From Mycolicibacterium chitae (lineage in GTDB: Bacteria; Actinomycetota; Actinomycetes; Mycobacteriales; Mycobacteriaceae): a stretch of DNA of 64,000 nucleotides. Each line of letters starts with the position of its first letter. Position 1 is the stretch's first letter. The notes beneath the pieces were generated by a model. The model worked only from the letters and a program-made list of their open reading frames with translations. It was not told the origin of the DNA and ran no database searches. The position numbers and the translations under genes are program-made. The stretch spans positions 3,286,001 through 3,350,000 of the forward strand of contig NZ_LR134355.1 of assembly GCF_900637205.1 (NCBI RefSeq). Direction: 5' to 3'. Below are positions 26,323 through 34,058 of the stretch, one piece after another.

Positions 26323-27187
26323 GCGCGGCGACGCTCCAGTCGGACCGCGGCCGTAGCGCCCGGGTGAACAGCACGTTCACCCGTCGCATCGCGGCGCTGT
26401 AGGGCAACCAGGCCAACCGCTTGAACGCATAGAACGCGCGGATGTCCCCCGAGGTGTAGATCAGGAAGCGGTTCTTGGACATCCCGGCGAGGATCTTGTC
26501 GGCGGCCCTCTCCGGTGACACCGCGTGCCCGCTGAACAGCTTGACCCACCGGCTGACCTTCGGGTCGTCCCGATCCACGCCGGCGATCTCGATCGTCTGC
26601 ACCAGCCCGGTCTTCACCGCACCCGGCACCACCACCGAGACGTTGATGTCGTGGCGGGCCAGGTCGAAGCGCAGCACCTCCGAGAGCCCGCGCAGGCCGT
26701 ACTTGCTGGCGCTGTAGGCGGCGTGCCACGGCAGCGCGACCAGGCCCGCGGCCGAGGACACGTTGATCAGGTGACCGCCGCGGCCGGCGGCCATCATCGG
26801 CGGGATGAAGCTCTCGATCACATGGATCGGGCCCATCAGGTTGATGTCGATCATGGAGCGCCAATGCCGGTGGCTGAGCTGGTCGACGGTCCCCCACGCC
26901 GACACCCCGGCGACGTTGAGGAGGATGTCCATCGCGGGGTGCCGGGTGTGGATGTCGGCGGCGAAGTTGGCGACCGCGTCGTAATCGGAGATGTCCAGCG
27001 CGCGATACTCGGGCACCTGCGCGCCCAGGGCTCGCGCGTCGTCGACGGTCTGCCGCAGACCTTCGGCGGTGCGGTCGGTCAGGTAGAGCTCGGCGCCGTC
27101 AGCGGCCAGCCGTAGCGCCAGCGCGCGCCCGATCCCGCTGGCAGCGCCGGTGATGAAACACCGCTTCCCCCCGAAAGTGTTCGCCAT
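26246..27187 (-). CDS. Short-chain dehydrogenase/reductase (Rv3057c-like)
   Basis: 313-residue SDR. Cofactor loop TGAASGIGRALA near 13-24, catalytic Ser144/145, Tyr158 and Lys162 (YSASK). The substrate loop and C-terminus (IYTSGDIRAFYAFKRLAWLPYSAAMRRVN) are typical of the mycobacterial membrane-associated SDRs. Compared with the tuberculous protein as I recall it (about 287 residues), it has a C-terminal extension of roughly 25 residues rich in Pro/Ala/Ser that runs into the convergent ATPase gene. The start codon lies just after a perfect palindrome, and a TetR gene lies upstream on the same strand. Confidence 0.9.
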   Translation of the reverse strand: MANTFGGKRCFITGAASGIGRALALRLAADGAELYLTDRTAEGLRQTVDDARALGAQVPEYRALDISDYDAVANFAADIHTRHPAMDILLNVAGVSAWGTVDQLSHRHWRSMIDINLMGPIHVIESFIPPMMAAGRGGHLINVSSAAGLVALPWHAAYSASKYGLRGLSEVLRFDLARHDINVSVVVPGAVKTGLVQTIEIAGVDRDDPKVSRWVKLFSGHAVSPERAADKILAGMSKNRFLIYTSGDIRAFYAFKRLAWLPYSAAMRRVNVLFTRALRPRSDWSVAALSANPSATPARPAIPDRQPGSDPTP

Positions 27188-27195
27188 GGACGAAA

Positions 27196-27212
27196 CGATA
27201 CCGACGGTATCG
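27196..27212. promoter_or_regulatory. Palindromic operator before the SDR gene
   Basis: CGATACC-GAC-GGTATCG, perfect 7-base arms, between the TetR stop (27214) and the SDR start (27187). Its position suggests repressor control of the SDR independent of the TetR gene's own promoter. Confidence 0.6.
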
Positions 27213-27213
27213 C

Positions 27214-27867
27214 TCAAACGGCGGCGCCACCCCACAAGCTGGTGAGCCACAGTTGTTCGAGCACCCGCACGCCGCGCTCGATGTCGCCGTCGGGGCTCAG
27301 GAACCGCGGGTCGCGCGAGAGCAGCATGACGGTGGTCGCGCCCAACGTCCGGATCAACGCCGGGATGTCGTCGCTGATCGGGTTCGCGGTGCCCGCCGCC
27401 ATCTCGTTGCGGACGACGCCCACGATCTGGTCGACCACGCCGGCGAACTGGTCGTCCTGCACCTTGCGGATCTCGGCGTCGCTGGTGCGGGCGGCGTTGC
27501 ACGCCATCATCACCGGGTCGTTGCGGGCGAAGACGGCGGCCGCCGAGCGCACCATCCGTCGGGCGAACGCCGCCGGCGTCTCGTCGGCGCCGCGAGGTGC
27601 GAAGTAGTGGGTGAGTTCCTCGAGTTCGTGGGTGGCCTCGGCCAGGATCTGCGCCAGCACGGCGTATTTGGAATCGAAGTAGAAGTAGAAGCCCGACCGC
27701 GCCACCCCCGCGCGGTCACTGATCGCGCTCACCGACAGGTCGGCGAACGGCTTCTCCTCCAACAACTCGCGCACCGCGTCGACGATCGCCTGCCGCTGCT
27801 TGTCACCGCGGCGGCGCGAGGAGGGCTCCGCCGCAGCCGACTGCTTCCCCCGCTGCTCAACACTCAC
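27214..27867 (-). CDS. TetR-family transcriptional regulator (Rv3058c-like)
   Basis: 217 residues. HTH ISDRAGVARSGFYFYFDSKYAVL follows a basic N-terminus (SSRRRGDKQRQAI); the rest is a helical ligand-binding domain. GTG start at 27867. It is divergent from cyp136 and upstream of the SDR on its own strand. Two palindromes lie in the 126-base divergent region, which suggests it controls both directions. It probably responds to a hydrophobic substrate of the P450 or SDR (inference). Confidence 0.88.
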   Translation of the reverse strand: MSVEQRGKQSAAAEPSSRRRGDKQRQAIVDAVRELLEEKPFADLSVSAISDRAGVARSGFYFYFDSKYAVLAQILAEATHELEELTHYFAPRGADETPAAFARRMVRSAAAVFARNDPVMMACNAARTSDAEIRKVQDDQFAGVVDQIVGVVRNEMAAGTANPISDDIPALIRTLGATTVMLLSRDPRFLSPDGDIERGVRVLEQLWLTSLWGGAAV

Positions 27868-27902
27868 CCGTCAACCATGCACCACGCCGCCGCCGTAACG
27901 AA

Positions 27903-27920
27903 ACTTGACACGCGTCAAGT
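27903..27920. promoter_or_regulatory. Palindromic operator in the TetR/cyp136 intergenic region
   Basis: ACTTGAC-ACGC-GTCAAGT, perfect 7-base arms, 36 bases upstream of the TetR start and 74 bases upstream of cyp136. Candidate autoregulatory site of the adjacent TetR. Confidence 0.65.
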
Positions 27921-27943
27921 CAGCCGGTGAAATGGTGGGCAAG

Positions 27944-27957
27944 GTGGCATATGCCAC
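27944..27957. promoter_or_regulatory. Second palindrome before cyp136
   Basis: Perfect 14-base palindrome GTGGCATATGCCAC, 37 bases upstream of the cyp136 start, different in sequence from the neighbouring ACTTGAC palindrome and so perhaps read by another factor or overlapping the promoter core. Confidence 0.5.
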
Positions 27958-27993
27958 ACCTCGCCTTCCCTACTTGCGGCAAAGGAGCACCAA

Positions 27994-29481
27994 GTGGCCC
28001 CAGCGACCATCAGCACCCCGCATTACCTTCTCGACCAGGCAAAACGCCGGCTGACCCCGACGCCCAACACCCTGCCCGGAATGGGCGCCGTCGAAAAGCG
28101 CCTCCGGGAGAAGAAGTGGGATCAGTTCGTTTTCTCGCAGCCGCCGGCGGGTAGCGGCCTCAAGCCGATCATCGGCGACTCCGGGCTGCCCATCCTCGGC
28201 CACATGATCGAGATCTTCCGCGGCGGTCCGGATTTCATCCTGGACCTCTACCACCGCGAGGGTCCGGTCTACTTCGCCGACTCCCCCGCGTTGTCGGCCG
28301 TGATGGCCCTGGGTCCCGACGCCACCCAGGCCGTGTTCTCGAACCGCAACAAGGACTACTCGCAGCGCGCCTGGGACCCGGTGATCGGCCCGTTCTTCGA
28401 GGGCGGGCTGATGCTGCTCGACTTCGACGAGCACATGTTCCACCGCCGGATCATGCAGGACGCCTTCACCCGCACCCGGCTCACCGGCTACATCCCGCAC
28501 ATCGACTCGGTGGCCTCGAAGGTCGTCGCCAACGACTGGGTCGCCGACGACCCGCGGTTCCTGATCTTCCCCGCCCTCAAGGAATTGACGCTCGACATCG
28601 CCTCCGAAGTGTTCATGGGCCACCCCGCGGGCACCGACAAGGAACTGGTCACCACCATCAACAACGCGTTCACCACGACGACGCGGGCGGGCAATGCCAT
28701 CGTGCGCAAGCCGGTGCCCCCGTTGAAGTGGTGGCGCGGCATCCAGGCCCGCAAGACGCTGGAGGAGTACTTCAACAGCCGGATCGCCGAGAAGCGGCGC
28801 ACCGAGAGCACCGACATGTTCAGCGTGCTGTGTCACTCGGCCGACGAGGACGGGCAGACCTTCACCGACGACCAGATCGTCAGCCACATGATCTTCCTGA
28901 TGATGGCGGCCCACGACACGTCGACGTCGACCATGACCACGATGGCCTACCACCTGGCCGCCAACCCCGAGTGGCAGGAGCGACTGCGCGAGGAGTCCGA
29001 GCGCATCGGCGACGGACCGCTGGACATCGAGGCGCTCGAGAAGCTGGAAACCTACGACCTGGTGATCAACGAGGCGCTGCGGATGATGACCCCGCTGCCG
29101 TTCAACTTCCGCCAGGCCGTGCGTGACACCGACCTGCTGGGGTACTTCATCCCGGCCGGCACCAACGTGGTGACCTGGCCGTCGATCAACCACCGGCTGC
29201 CGGAATTGTGGACCGAGCCGGAGAAGTTCGATCCGGAGCGATTTTCCGAGCCGCGCTCCGAACACAAGAAGCACCGCTATGCCTTCGCCCCGTTCGGCGG
29301 CGGCGCGCACAAGTGCATCGGCATGGTGTTCGGCCAGCTCGAGATCAAGACCGTGATGCACCGGCTGCTGCGCCAGTACCGGCTGGAGCTGGCCAGCCCG
29401 ACCTACCGGCCGCGCTACGACTACGGCGGCATGCCGGTGCCGATCGACGGTATGCCGATCGTGCTGCGCCCGCTGCGCTGA
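27994..29481 (+). CDS. cyp136: Cytochrome P450 CYP136
   Basis: 495-residue haem monooxygenase. I-helix oxygen-activation motif AAHDTSTSTM, an ExxR helix in NEALRMM, and the haem-ligand loop FAPFGGGAHKCIG with Cys441. The N-terminal 50 residues are longer than in typical bacterial P450s, as in other CYP136 proteins. GTG start with AAGGAG 8 bases upstream. It matches Rv3059 in position beside the TetR/SDR pair. Substrate unknown; CYP136 resembles sterol/lipid-type P450s. It stops 1 base before the convergent LeuA-domain gene. Confidence 0.93.
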   Translation: MAPATISTPHYLLDQAKRRLTPTPNTLPGMGAVEKRLREKKWDQFVFSQPPAGSGLKPIIGDSGLPILGHMIEIFRGGPDFILDLYHREGPVYFADSPALSAVMALGPDATQAVFSNRNKDYSQRAWDPVIGPFFEGGLMLLDFDEHMFHRRIMQDAFTRTRLTGYIPHIDSVASKVVANDWVADDPRFLIFPALKELTLDIASEVFMGHPAGTDKELVTTINNAFTTTTRAGNAIVRKPVPPLKWWRGIQARKTLEEYFNSRIAEKRRTESTDMFSVLCHSADEDGQTFTDDQIVSHMIFLMMAAHDTSTSTMTTMAYHLAANPEWQERLREESERIGDGPLDIEALEKLETYDLVINEALRMMTPLPFNFRQAVRDTDLLGYFIPAGTNVVTWPSINHRLPELWTEPEKFDPERFSEPRSEHKKHRYAFAPFGGGAHKCIGMVFGQLEIKTVMHRLLRQYRLELASPTYRPRYDYGGMPVPIDGMPIVLRPLR

Positions 29482-29482
29482 C

Positions 29483-29959
29483 TCAGGCGCACACCCGGTT
29501 GGCGCAGGCGACGACCGCTCGCAGCGCCGACTGGGTGGCGTCGGAGTCCCAACCCACCGCCCACTCGTCGCGCAGCCCGTTGCTGCCGTGCACGAAGGTG
29601 ACGGTCTGGGTGCCGGCGTCGCGCTGGTGGAACTCGAGCATCTCGACGGGAAAGCCGTGCTCGTAGAGCATCTCGGTCAGCGCGGCCACCGGACCGCCCG
29701 CGGCGACCGACGCATTGCAGATGAGATCTCCAATTGCCAAGGTGGCCTGGAACTTTCGATGTCCCAGCCACGGACGGCGGCCCTGGTGTCGGGGTTCGGA
29801 GGACTTCCAGCCGCTCAACCGCAGGGGGCCGACGGTGGGACCGTGGGCGGCCAGGACCGCCTCCCAGGACATGCCCGCGGTGCGGTCGCGCAGGCCGCGT
29901 GGCAGGGCCGCATCCACGAGGGTCGACGGTGGTGGGGTGGTGCTGGCGAGGTAAGGCAT
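29483..29959 (-). CDS. Stand-alone LeuA allosteric (regulatory) domain protein
   Basis: 158 residues. From about residue 70 on it matches the C-terminal regulatory domain of 2-isopropylmalate synthase (LeuA_dimer): AIGDLICNASVAAGGPVAALTEML and the end WAVGWDSDATQSALRAVVACANRV, the counterpart of LeuA's GVG-D-AS-AVVSA-NR. There is no HMGL-like catalytic TIM barrel. The N-terminal third (PRGLRDRTAGMSWEAVLAAHG) is unassigned. It may bind leucine and either modulate the real LeuA or act as a sensor. The upstream Leu-codon leader peptide and attenuator support a leucine-related role. ATG at 29959. Confidence 0.8.
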   Translation of the reverse strand: MPYLASTTPPPSTLVDAALPRGLRDRTAGMSWEAVLAAHGPTVGPLRLSGWKSSEPRHQGRRPWLGHRKFQATLAIGDLICNASVAAGGPVAALTEMLYEHGFPVEMLEFHQRDAGTQTVTFVHGSNGLRDEWAVGWDSDATQSALRAVVACANRVCA

Positions 29960-30015
29960 GTGCCGGTCTTCTCTGGTCGAACCGATGCGACCGACGGGCA
30001 GTAGCTGACGACCCA

Positions 30016-30048
30016 CAGCGGGGGGTCGGTCTGGATCAGACCCCGCTG
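30016..30048 (-). promoter_or_regulatory. Attenuator hairpin of the leucine leader
   Basis: CAGCGGGG...TCTG (30016-30033) pairs with CAGACCCCGCTG (30037-30048), with a 6-base bulge and a 3-base loop. It overlaps the last codons and the stop of the leader peptide, so a ribosome's position on the leader can decide whether it folds. Confidence 0.6.
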
Positions 30049-30080
30049 CGGGGCGCTACTACGAGAAGACGCCGTTGCAT
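30036..30080 (-). CDS. Leucine-type leader peptide (attenuation)
   Basis: 14 codons encoding MQRRLLVVAPRSGV, with ATG at 30080 and TGA at 30038-30036. Adjacent Leu-Leu-Val-Val codons follow two Arg codons. AAGGTGG lies about 5 bases before the ATG. Actinobacterial leuA genes are known to carry short Leu-rich leader peptides that attenuate transcription; this copy precedes the LeuA-domain gene by about 76 bases. Confidence 0.65.
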   Translation of the reverse strand: MQRRLLVVAPRSGV

Positions 30081-30122
30081 GCCCGCCACCTTAGCCAATC
30101 GGATTCCAGTGCCGCAACGCCA

Positions 30123-30542
30123 TTACGCGCCGAGGCTGTCCAGTGCGGTCTGCAACCGTTGGCCGACCTCGTCGGCAATCTCACCCAGCGCGGGTTCGTC
30201 GGTCACCTGCACCATCAGCCGCGGATTCATCGCATCGATGATCACCGCGCCGTCCCGGGCCGGGTCGGCGCGCACCACGACGTTGCACGGCAACAGCACG
30301 CCGATCTGGGGGAACATTTCAACAGCGCGGTGCGCGAACTGCGGATTGCAGGCTCCCAGAATCAGGTAGTCCCCCACCTCGTCACCGGCGCCGCCGCCGA
30401 GCTTGGCGTTCAAGGTCGACCTGAGGTCGATCTCAGTGAGCACACCAAACCCGTGATCGGCCAGCGCTTTACGGGTGCGTGTCACTGCGTCGTCAAAGCT
30501 GGTCTGCAGGGTTGTACTCAGTGCCACATCAGTTCCGGTCAT
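30123..30542 (-). CDS. DUF302 family protein
   Basis: 139 residues of the DUF302 fold: LQTSFDDAVTRTRKALADHGFGVLTEIDL, then the family core YLILGACNPQFAHRAVEMFPQIGVLLPCNVVV with Cys in GACNP and LPCNV. DUF302 proteins often accompany sulfur and metal stress genes; the chemistry is unknown. It lies 18 bases after cstR on the same strand and is probably cotranscribed under CstR control. Confidence 0.87.
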   Translation of the reverse strand: MTGTDVALSTTLQTSFDDAVTRTRKALADHGFGVLTEIDLRSTLNAKLGGGAGDEVGDYLILGACNPQFAHRAVEMFPQIGVLLPCNVVVRADPARDGAVIIDAMNPRLMVQVTDEPALGEIADEVGQRLQTALDSLGA

Positions 30543-30560
30543 GCTCGATCACCACTCCTT

Positions 30561-30932
<372 letters not shown>

Positions 30933-31832
30933 CTAGACTCCGGCGGGATGCTTGCGCATCCGGCGCGGTCCCATCGACCTCCCGACTCCCGCACGGCGCA
31001 GCCACGAGCAGTCCACCCGGCGGGTACACACATACACGGCGACCGCCGCCAGCGTCGTCACCGCGGCTCCCGCAATGCCCACGGCCGGATGGATCTCCTG
31101 GCCCAGGATCACCGACGACATCACAAGCACGAACCACCCGAATGCCTTGCGCAGTACGTCGGGATCCACCTTGGCAGTCATCCGCGCGCCCAGTAGTGCG
31201 CCCACCACGGCCGCACCGGTCACCGCCAGGGCCAGTCCCCAGTCGATGGTGACACTGGACAGGTAACCGCCCAGTCCGGCAAAGGATTTCATCGCGATCA
31301 CAATCAGCGAAGTGCCGACGGCAGCCGGCATGGACAGCCCACCCAGCAGTACCAGCGCCGGGACCACCAGGAAGCCGCCACCGGCCCCGACCAGCCCGGT
31401 GACCAACCCGACCACCAGCCCATCGGCCAGAATTCTCACGACCGGCAGTCGGCGCGCCCCGGTCTCGCGGGTTTCGGCCCGGCCGCCGCGCAGCATCGCC
31501 ACCGCGGTGCCGACCATCATCACCGCGAAGCCGATCAGCAGCGCGGTGCCCGGGATGAATCGGGCCAGCACGCCGCCGGCGAAGGCCCCGACCATGCCGG
31601 CCGCCCCGAAGATGAGCCCGGTGCGCCACTGCACCCGGCCCGCACGGGCATGTGAAATGGCGCCGATCGCGCTGGTGACCCCGACCACCAGCAGCGAGGT
31701 GGCGATGGCCTGCTTGGCGTCCATGCCCCCGACGTAGGCCAACAACGGCACCGTCAGGATCGAGCCGCCGCCGCCGAGCAGGCCCAGGGCGATCCCGACG
31801 AACACGGCCAGGGCAATGGTGAGCGCAACCAT
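30933..31832 (-). CDS. TauE/SafE-family permease
   Basis: 299 residues with about eight hydrophobic segments in two related halves. Each half starts with the family's glycine-rich repeat (VGIALGLLGGGGSILTVPLL and GLVTGLVGAGGGFLVVPALV). TauE/SafE proteins export or import sulfite, thiosulfate or organosulfonates; in cst-type operons they are proposed to export sulfite made by persulfide oxidation. It is 6 bases downstream of the rhodanese gene and ends before a CstR operator. The basic C-terminal tail (SMGPRRMRKH) should be cytoplasmic. Confidence 0.9.
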   Translation of the reverse strand: MVALTIALAVFVGIALGLLGGGGSILTVPLLAYVGGMDAKQAIATSLLVVGVTSAIGAISHARAGRVQWRTGLIFGAAGMVGAFAGGVLARFIPGTALLIGFAVMMVGTAVAMLRGGRAETRETGARRLPVVRILADGLVVGLVTGLVGAGGGFLVVPALVLLGGLSMPAAVGTSLIVIAMKSFAGLGGYLSSVTIDWGLALAVTGAAVVGALLGARMTAKVDPDVLRKAFGWFVLVMSSVILGQEIHPAVGIAGAAVTTLAAVAVYVCTRRVDCSWLRRAGVGRSMGPRRMRKHPAGV

Positions 31833-31838
31833 GGCGGC

Positions 31839-32432
31839 TCAGCTCGCCTTCTTGTCCGTAGCGGCGGAATCCACCAGCTGACACACGACGGCCTGGGCGT
31901 CACAGCGGGCGCCGCGGTTGTAGGGCAGCCGGGACAGCAACGCGCCCATGGCGCAGGTGTTGGTCAGTGCCGCGAAGGTCAGGCCCAGGCCGACGGCGCC
32001 GGCCACCCACTTCGCCCAGGGGAAGACGATGCTGACCAAGATGCCGAGCGCCACGATCAAACCGGCGACCAGACGGACCTGCCGTTCGAGATCCCAACGG
32101 GCGGCGCCGCGGTTGACCGCAAAGCCGCTGGCCACCCACGCTGTGATGCCGCCGTCGAGGATGTGGACGTTGAGCAGTCCGGCGCTGCGCAGCGTCTCCT
32201 CGGCCTGCACTGCCCGCTGACCGGAGCGACACACCAGTACCACGTCGTCGTCGAGGTGCTGGCGGATCTCAGCGCGATGTTCGCGCAGCAGGTCCAGCGG
32301 CACGTTGTAGGCCCCCGCGATGTGCACGGTTTCGAATTCGCCCGGCGTGCGGACATCGAGCAGCCGCGGCGGCCGTTCCGAGACGAGCATGGCCCTGAGG
32401 TCGTGCGCGGGGATGGTTGCGGGGACGGTCAT
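31839..32432 (-). CDS. Rhodanese with C-terminal DUF2892 membrane domain
   Basis: 197 residues. The rhodanese domain (1-108) has active Cys68 in CRSGQR, the loop that carries the persulfide. The C-terminal part (about 115-165) is a two-helix DUF2892 hairpin (LVAGLIVALGILVSIVFPW and VAGAVGLGLTFAALT) that anchors the sulfurtransferase to the inner face of the membrane. ATG at 32432 with GAAGGAG. First gene of the leftward arm, divergent from cstB across three CstR operators. Confidence 0.92.
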   Translation of the reverse strand: MTVPATIPAHDLRAMLVSERPPRLLDVRTPGEFETVHIAGAYNVPLDLLREHRAEIRQHLDDDVVLVCRSGQRAVQAEETLRSAGLLNVHILDGGITAWVASGFAVNRGAARWDLERQVRLVAGLIVALGILVSIVFPWAKWVAGAVGLGLTFAALTNTCAMGALLSRLPYNRGARCDAQAVVCQLVDSAATDKKAS

Positions 32433-32469
32433 TGAGAGCTCCTTCAAAATTTGGTGGCGCGCGTTCTAT

Positions 32470-32485
32470 ATACCTATGGGGGTAT
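32470..32485. promoter_or_regulatory. CstR operator 1 in the divergent promoter region
   Basis: ATACCTATGGGGGTAT; the palindrome extends outward to ATATACC...GGTATAT. Lies 38 bases upstream of the rhodanese start. Confidence 0.75.
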
Positions 32486-32504
32486 ATCTCCTTGCATGAT
32501 ATAC

Positions 32505-32520
32505 ATACCCAAGGGGGTAT
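32505..32520. promoter_or_regulatory. CstR operator 2 in the divergent promoter region
   Basis: ATACCCAAGGGGGTAT, perfect 6-base arms around AAGG. 35 bases from operator 1. Confidence 0.78.
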
Positions 32521-32560
32521 TTGCAACACCGGAATATTTATACCTCGCGAGGCACTTGCT

Positions 32561-32576
32561 ATACCCGTAGGGGTAT
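32561..32576. promoter_or_regulatory. CstR operator 3 upstream of cstB
   Basis: ATACCCGTAGGGGTAT, perfect 6-base arms around GTAG, 65 bases upstream of the cstB start. Same pattern as the other three sites. Confidence 0.78.
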
Positions 32577-32640
32577 ATCAGGCTCGGGGTCATCAGGCCC
32601 AGCCAACACAGAGTGAAAGTTCTCCCGAAAGGAATCCGAC

Positions 32641-34020
32641 ATGAAGTTCATCCAGTACTACCTGGAGTGCCTGTCACACGCGTCGTACCTGGTCGCCGAC
32701 GAAAAGACCGGGCGCGCAGTCGTTGTCGACCCGCAGCGCGACGTGGGTCAATACCTGGCCGACGCTGAGAAGTACGGCTTCACCATCGAACTCGTCATCG
32801 AGACGCATTTCCATGCCGACTTCCTGTCGGGCCATCTGGAGCTGGCGAAGGCCACCGGCGCCAAGATCGTCTACTCCTCGGTCGCCGAGACCGAGTTCGA
32901 ATCCATGGGTGTGGCCGACGGCGAACGCTACTCGCTGGGCGAGGTGACGTTGGAGTTCCGGCACACTCCGGGGCACACACCCGAGTCCATGAGCATCGTC
33001 ATCTACGAGCACGCCGACGATGAGGCGCCCTACGGGGTGCTCACTGGGGACACGCTGTTCATCGGTGACGTGGGCCGGCCAGACCTCCTGGCGTCGATCG
33101 GCTTCACCCAAGAAGAGTTGGCGCACAAGCTGTATGACTCGCTGCACAACAAGCTGATGACGCTGCCGGAGGCCACCCGGGTCTATCCTGCGCACGGCGC
33201 GGGGTCGGCATGCGGCAAGAACCTGTCCACCGACCTGTCATCGACCATCGGCGCGCAGAAGCAGTCGAACTACGCGTTGCGCGCCCTCACCCGGGAACGC
33301 TTCATGGACTTGGTCACCGCGGACCAGCCGCCGGCCCCGAGCTACTTCGTCTACGACGCGATCCTCAACCGCAAGGACCGCGAACTGTACGACGAAACCG
33401 AAATGCCGGCCGCGATGACCTACGAACAGGTCCGCGAAGCGGCCGCCGCCGGGGCCGTGTTGGTGGACGGTCGCGCCCCCGAGGAGTTCGCGCAGGGCCA
33501 CCTGCGTGGCGCGATCAACGTGGGCCTGGAAGGCCGCTACGCCGAGTACGCGGGGTCGGTGGTGCCGTCCGACGTCGACATCGTGCTGTTCACCGAGCCG
33601 GGACACGAGCAAGAAGGCAGGACGCGGTTGGCCCGGATCGGATTCGATCGGGTGATCGGCTACCTGGAGCAGCCGTTCGAAGCGATGATCAACCATCCCG
33701 ACGACGTTCAGAGGGCCTCCCGGTTGACCGCGCCGGCGTTCGACCAGCGCACCAACGAGCTGACCGACCTGCAGGTGATCGACGTCCGCAATCCCGGTGA
33801 AGTCGAGGGCGGCAGTATCCCGAACGCGGTCGGCATCCCGGTGGGGCAGTTGCCCGCCCGGCACGATGAGCTGGATCCGACCAAGCCCACCGTCGTCTTC
33901 TGCGCCGGCGGCTACCGGTCGTCGGTGGCAGCGAGCCTGCTGCGGCACAAGGGATTCACCGATGTCAGCGACATCCTGGGTGGTTACAACGCCTGGGCGG
34001 AAGCCCGTCAGAACGCCTAG
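32641..34020 (+). CDS. cstB: CstB-type persulfide dioxygenase-sulfurtransferase (MBL-pseudorhodanese-rhodanese)
   Basis: 459 residues. The ETHE1-like metallo-beta-lactamase domain (1-240) has the iron motif THFHADFLSGH (His56, His58, Asp60, His65), and oxidises low-molecular-weight persulfides to sulfite. A middle rhodanese domain (about 260-355) lacks its cysteine: the loop reads LFTEPGHEQEGR. The C-terminal rhodanese (365-455) keeps active Cys421 in FCAGGYRSS. This MBL-pseudorhodanese-rhodanese order is that of CstB, which couples persulfide oxidation to thiosulfate formation. A GAAAGGAA ribosome-binding site precedes the ATG. sqr follows 38 bases later. Confidence 0.93.
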   Translation: MKFIQYYLECLSHASYLVADEKTGRAVVVDPQRDVGQYLADAEKYGFTIELVIETHFHADFLSGHLELAKATGAKIVYSSVAETEFESMGVADGERYSLGEVTLEFRHTPGHTPESMSIVIYEHADDEAPYGVLTGDTLFIGDVGRPDLLASIGFTQEELAHKLYDSLHNKLMTLPEATRVYPAHGAGSACGKNLSTDLSSTIGAQKQSNYALRALTRERFMDLVTADQPPAPSYFVYDAILNRKDRELYDETEMPAAMTYEQVREAAAAGAVLVDGRAPEEFAQGHLRGAINVGLEGRYAEYAGSVVPSDVDIVLFTEPGHEQEGRTRLARIGFDRVIGYLEQPFEAMINHPDDVQRASRLTAPAFDQRTNELTDLQVIDVRNPGEVEGGSIPNAVGIPVGQLPARHDELDPTKPTVVFCAGGYRSSVAASLLRHKGFTDVSDILGGYNAWAEARQNA

Positions 34021-34058
34021 GAACATCGGGGCATCCACGAAGAAGGGAACCACCCATC

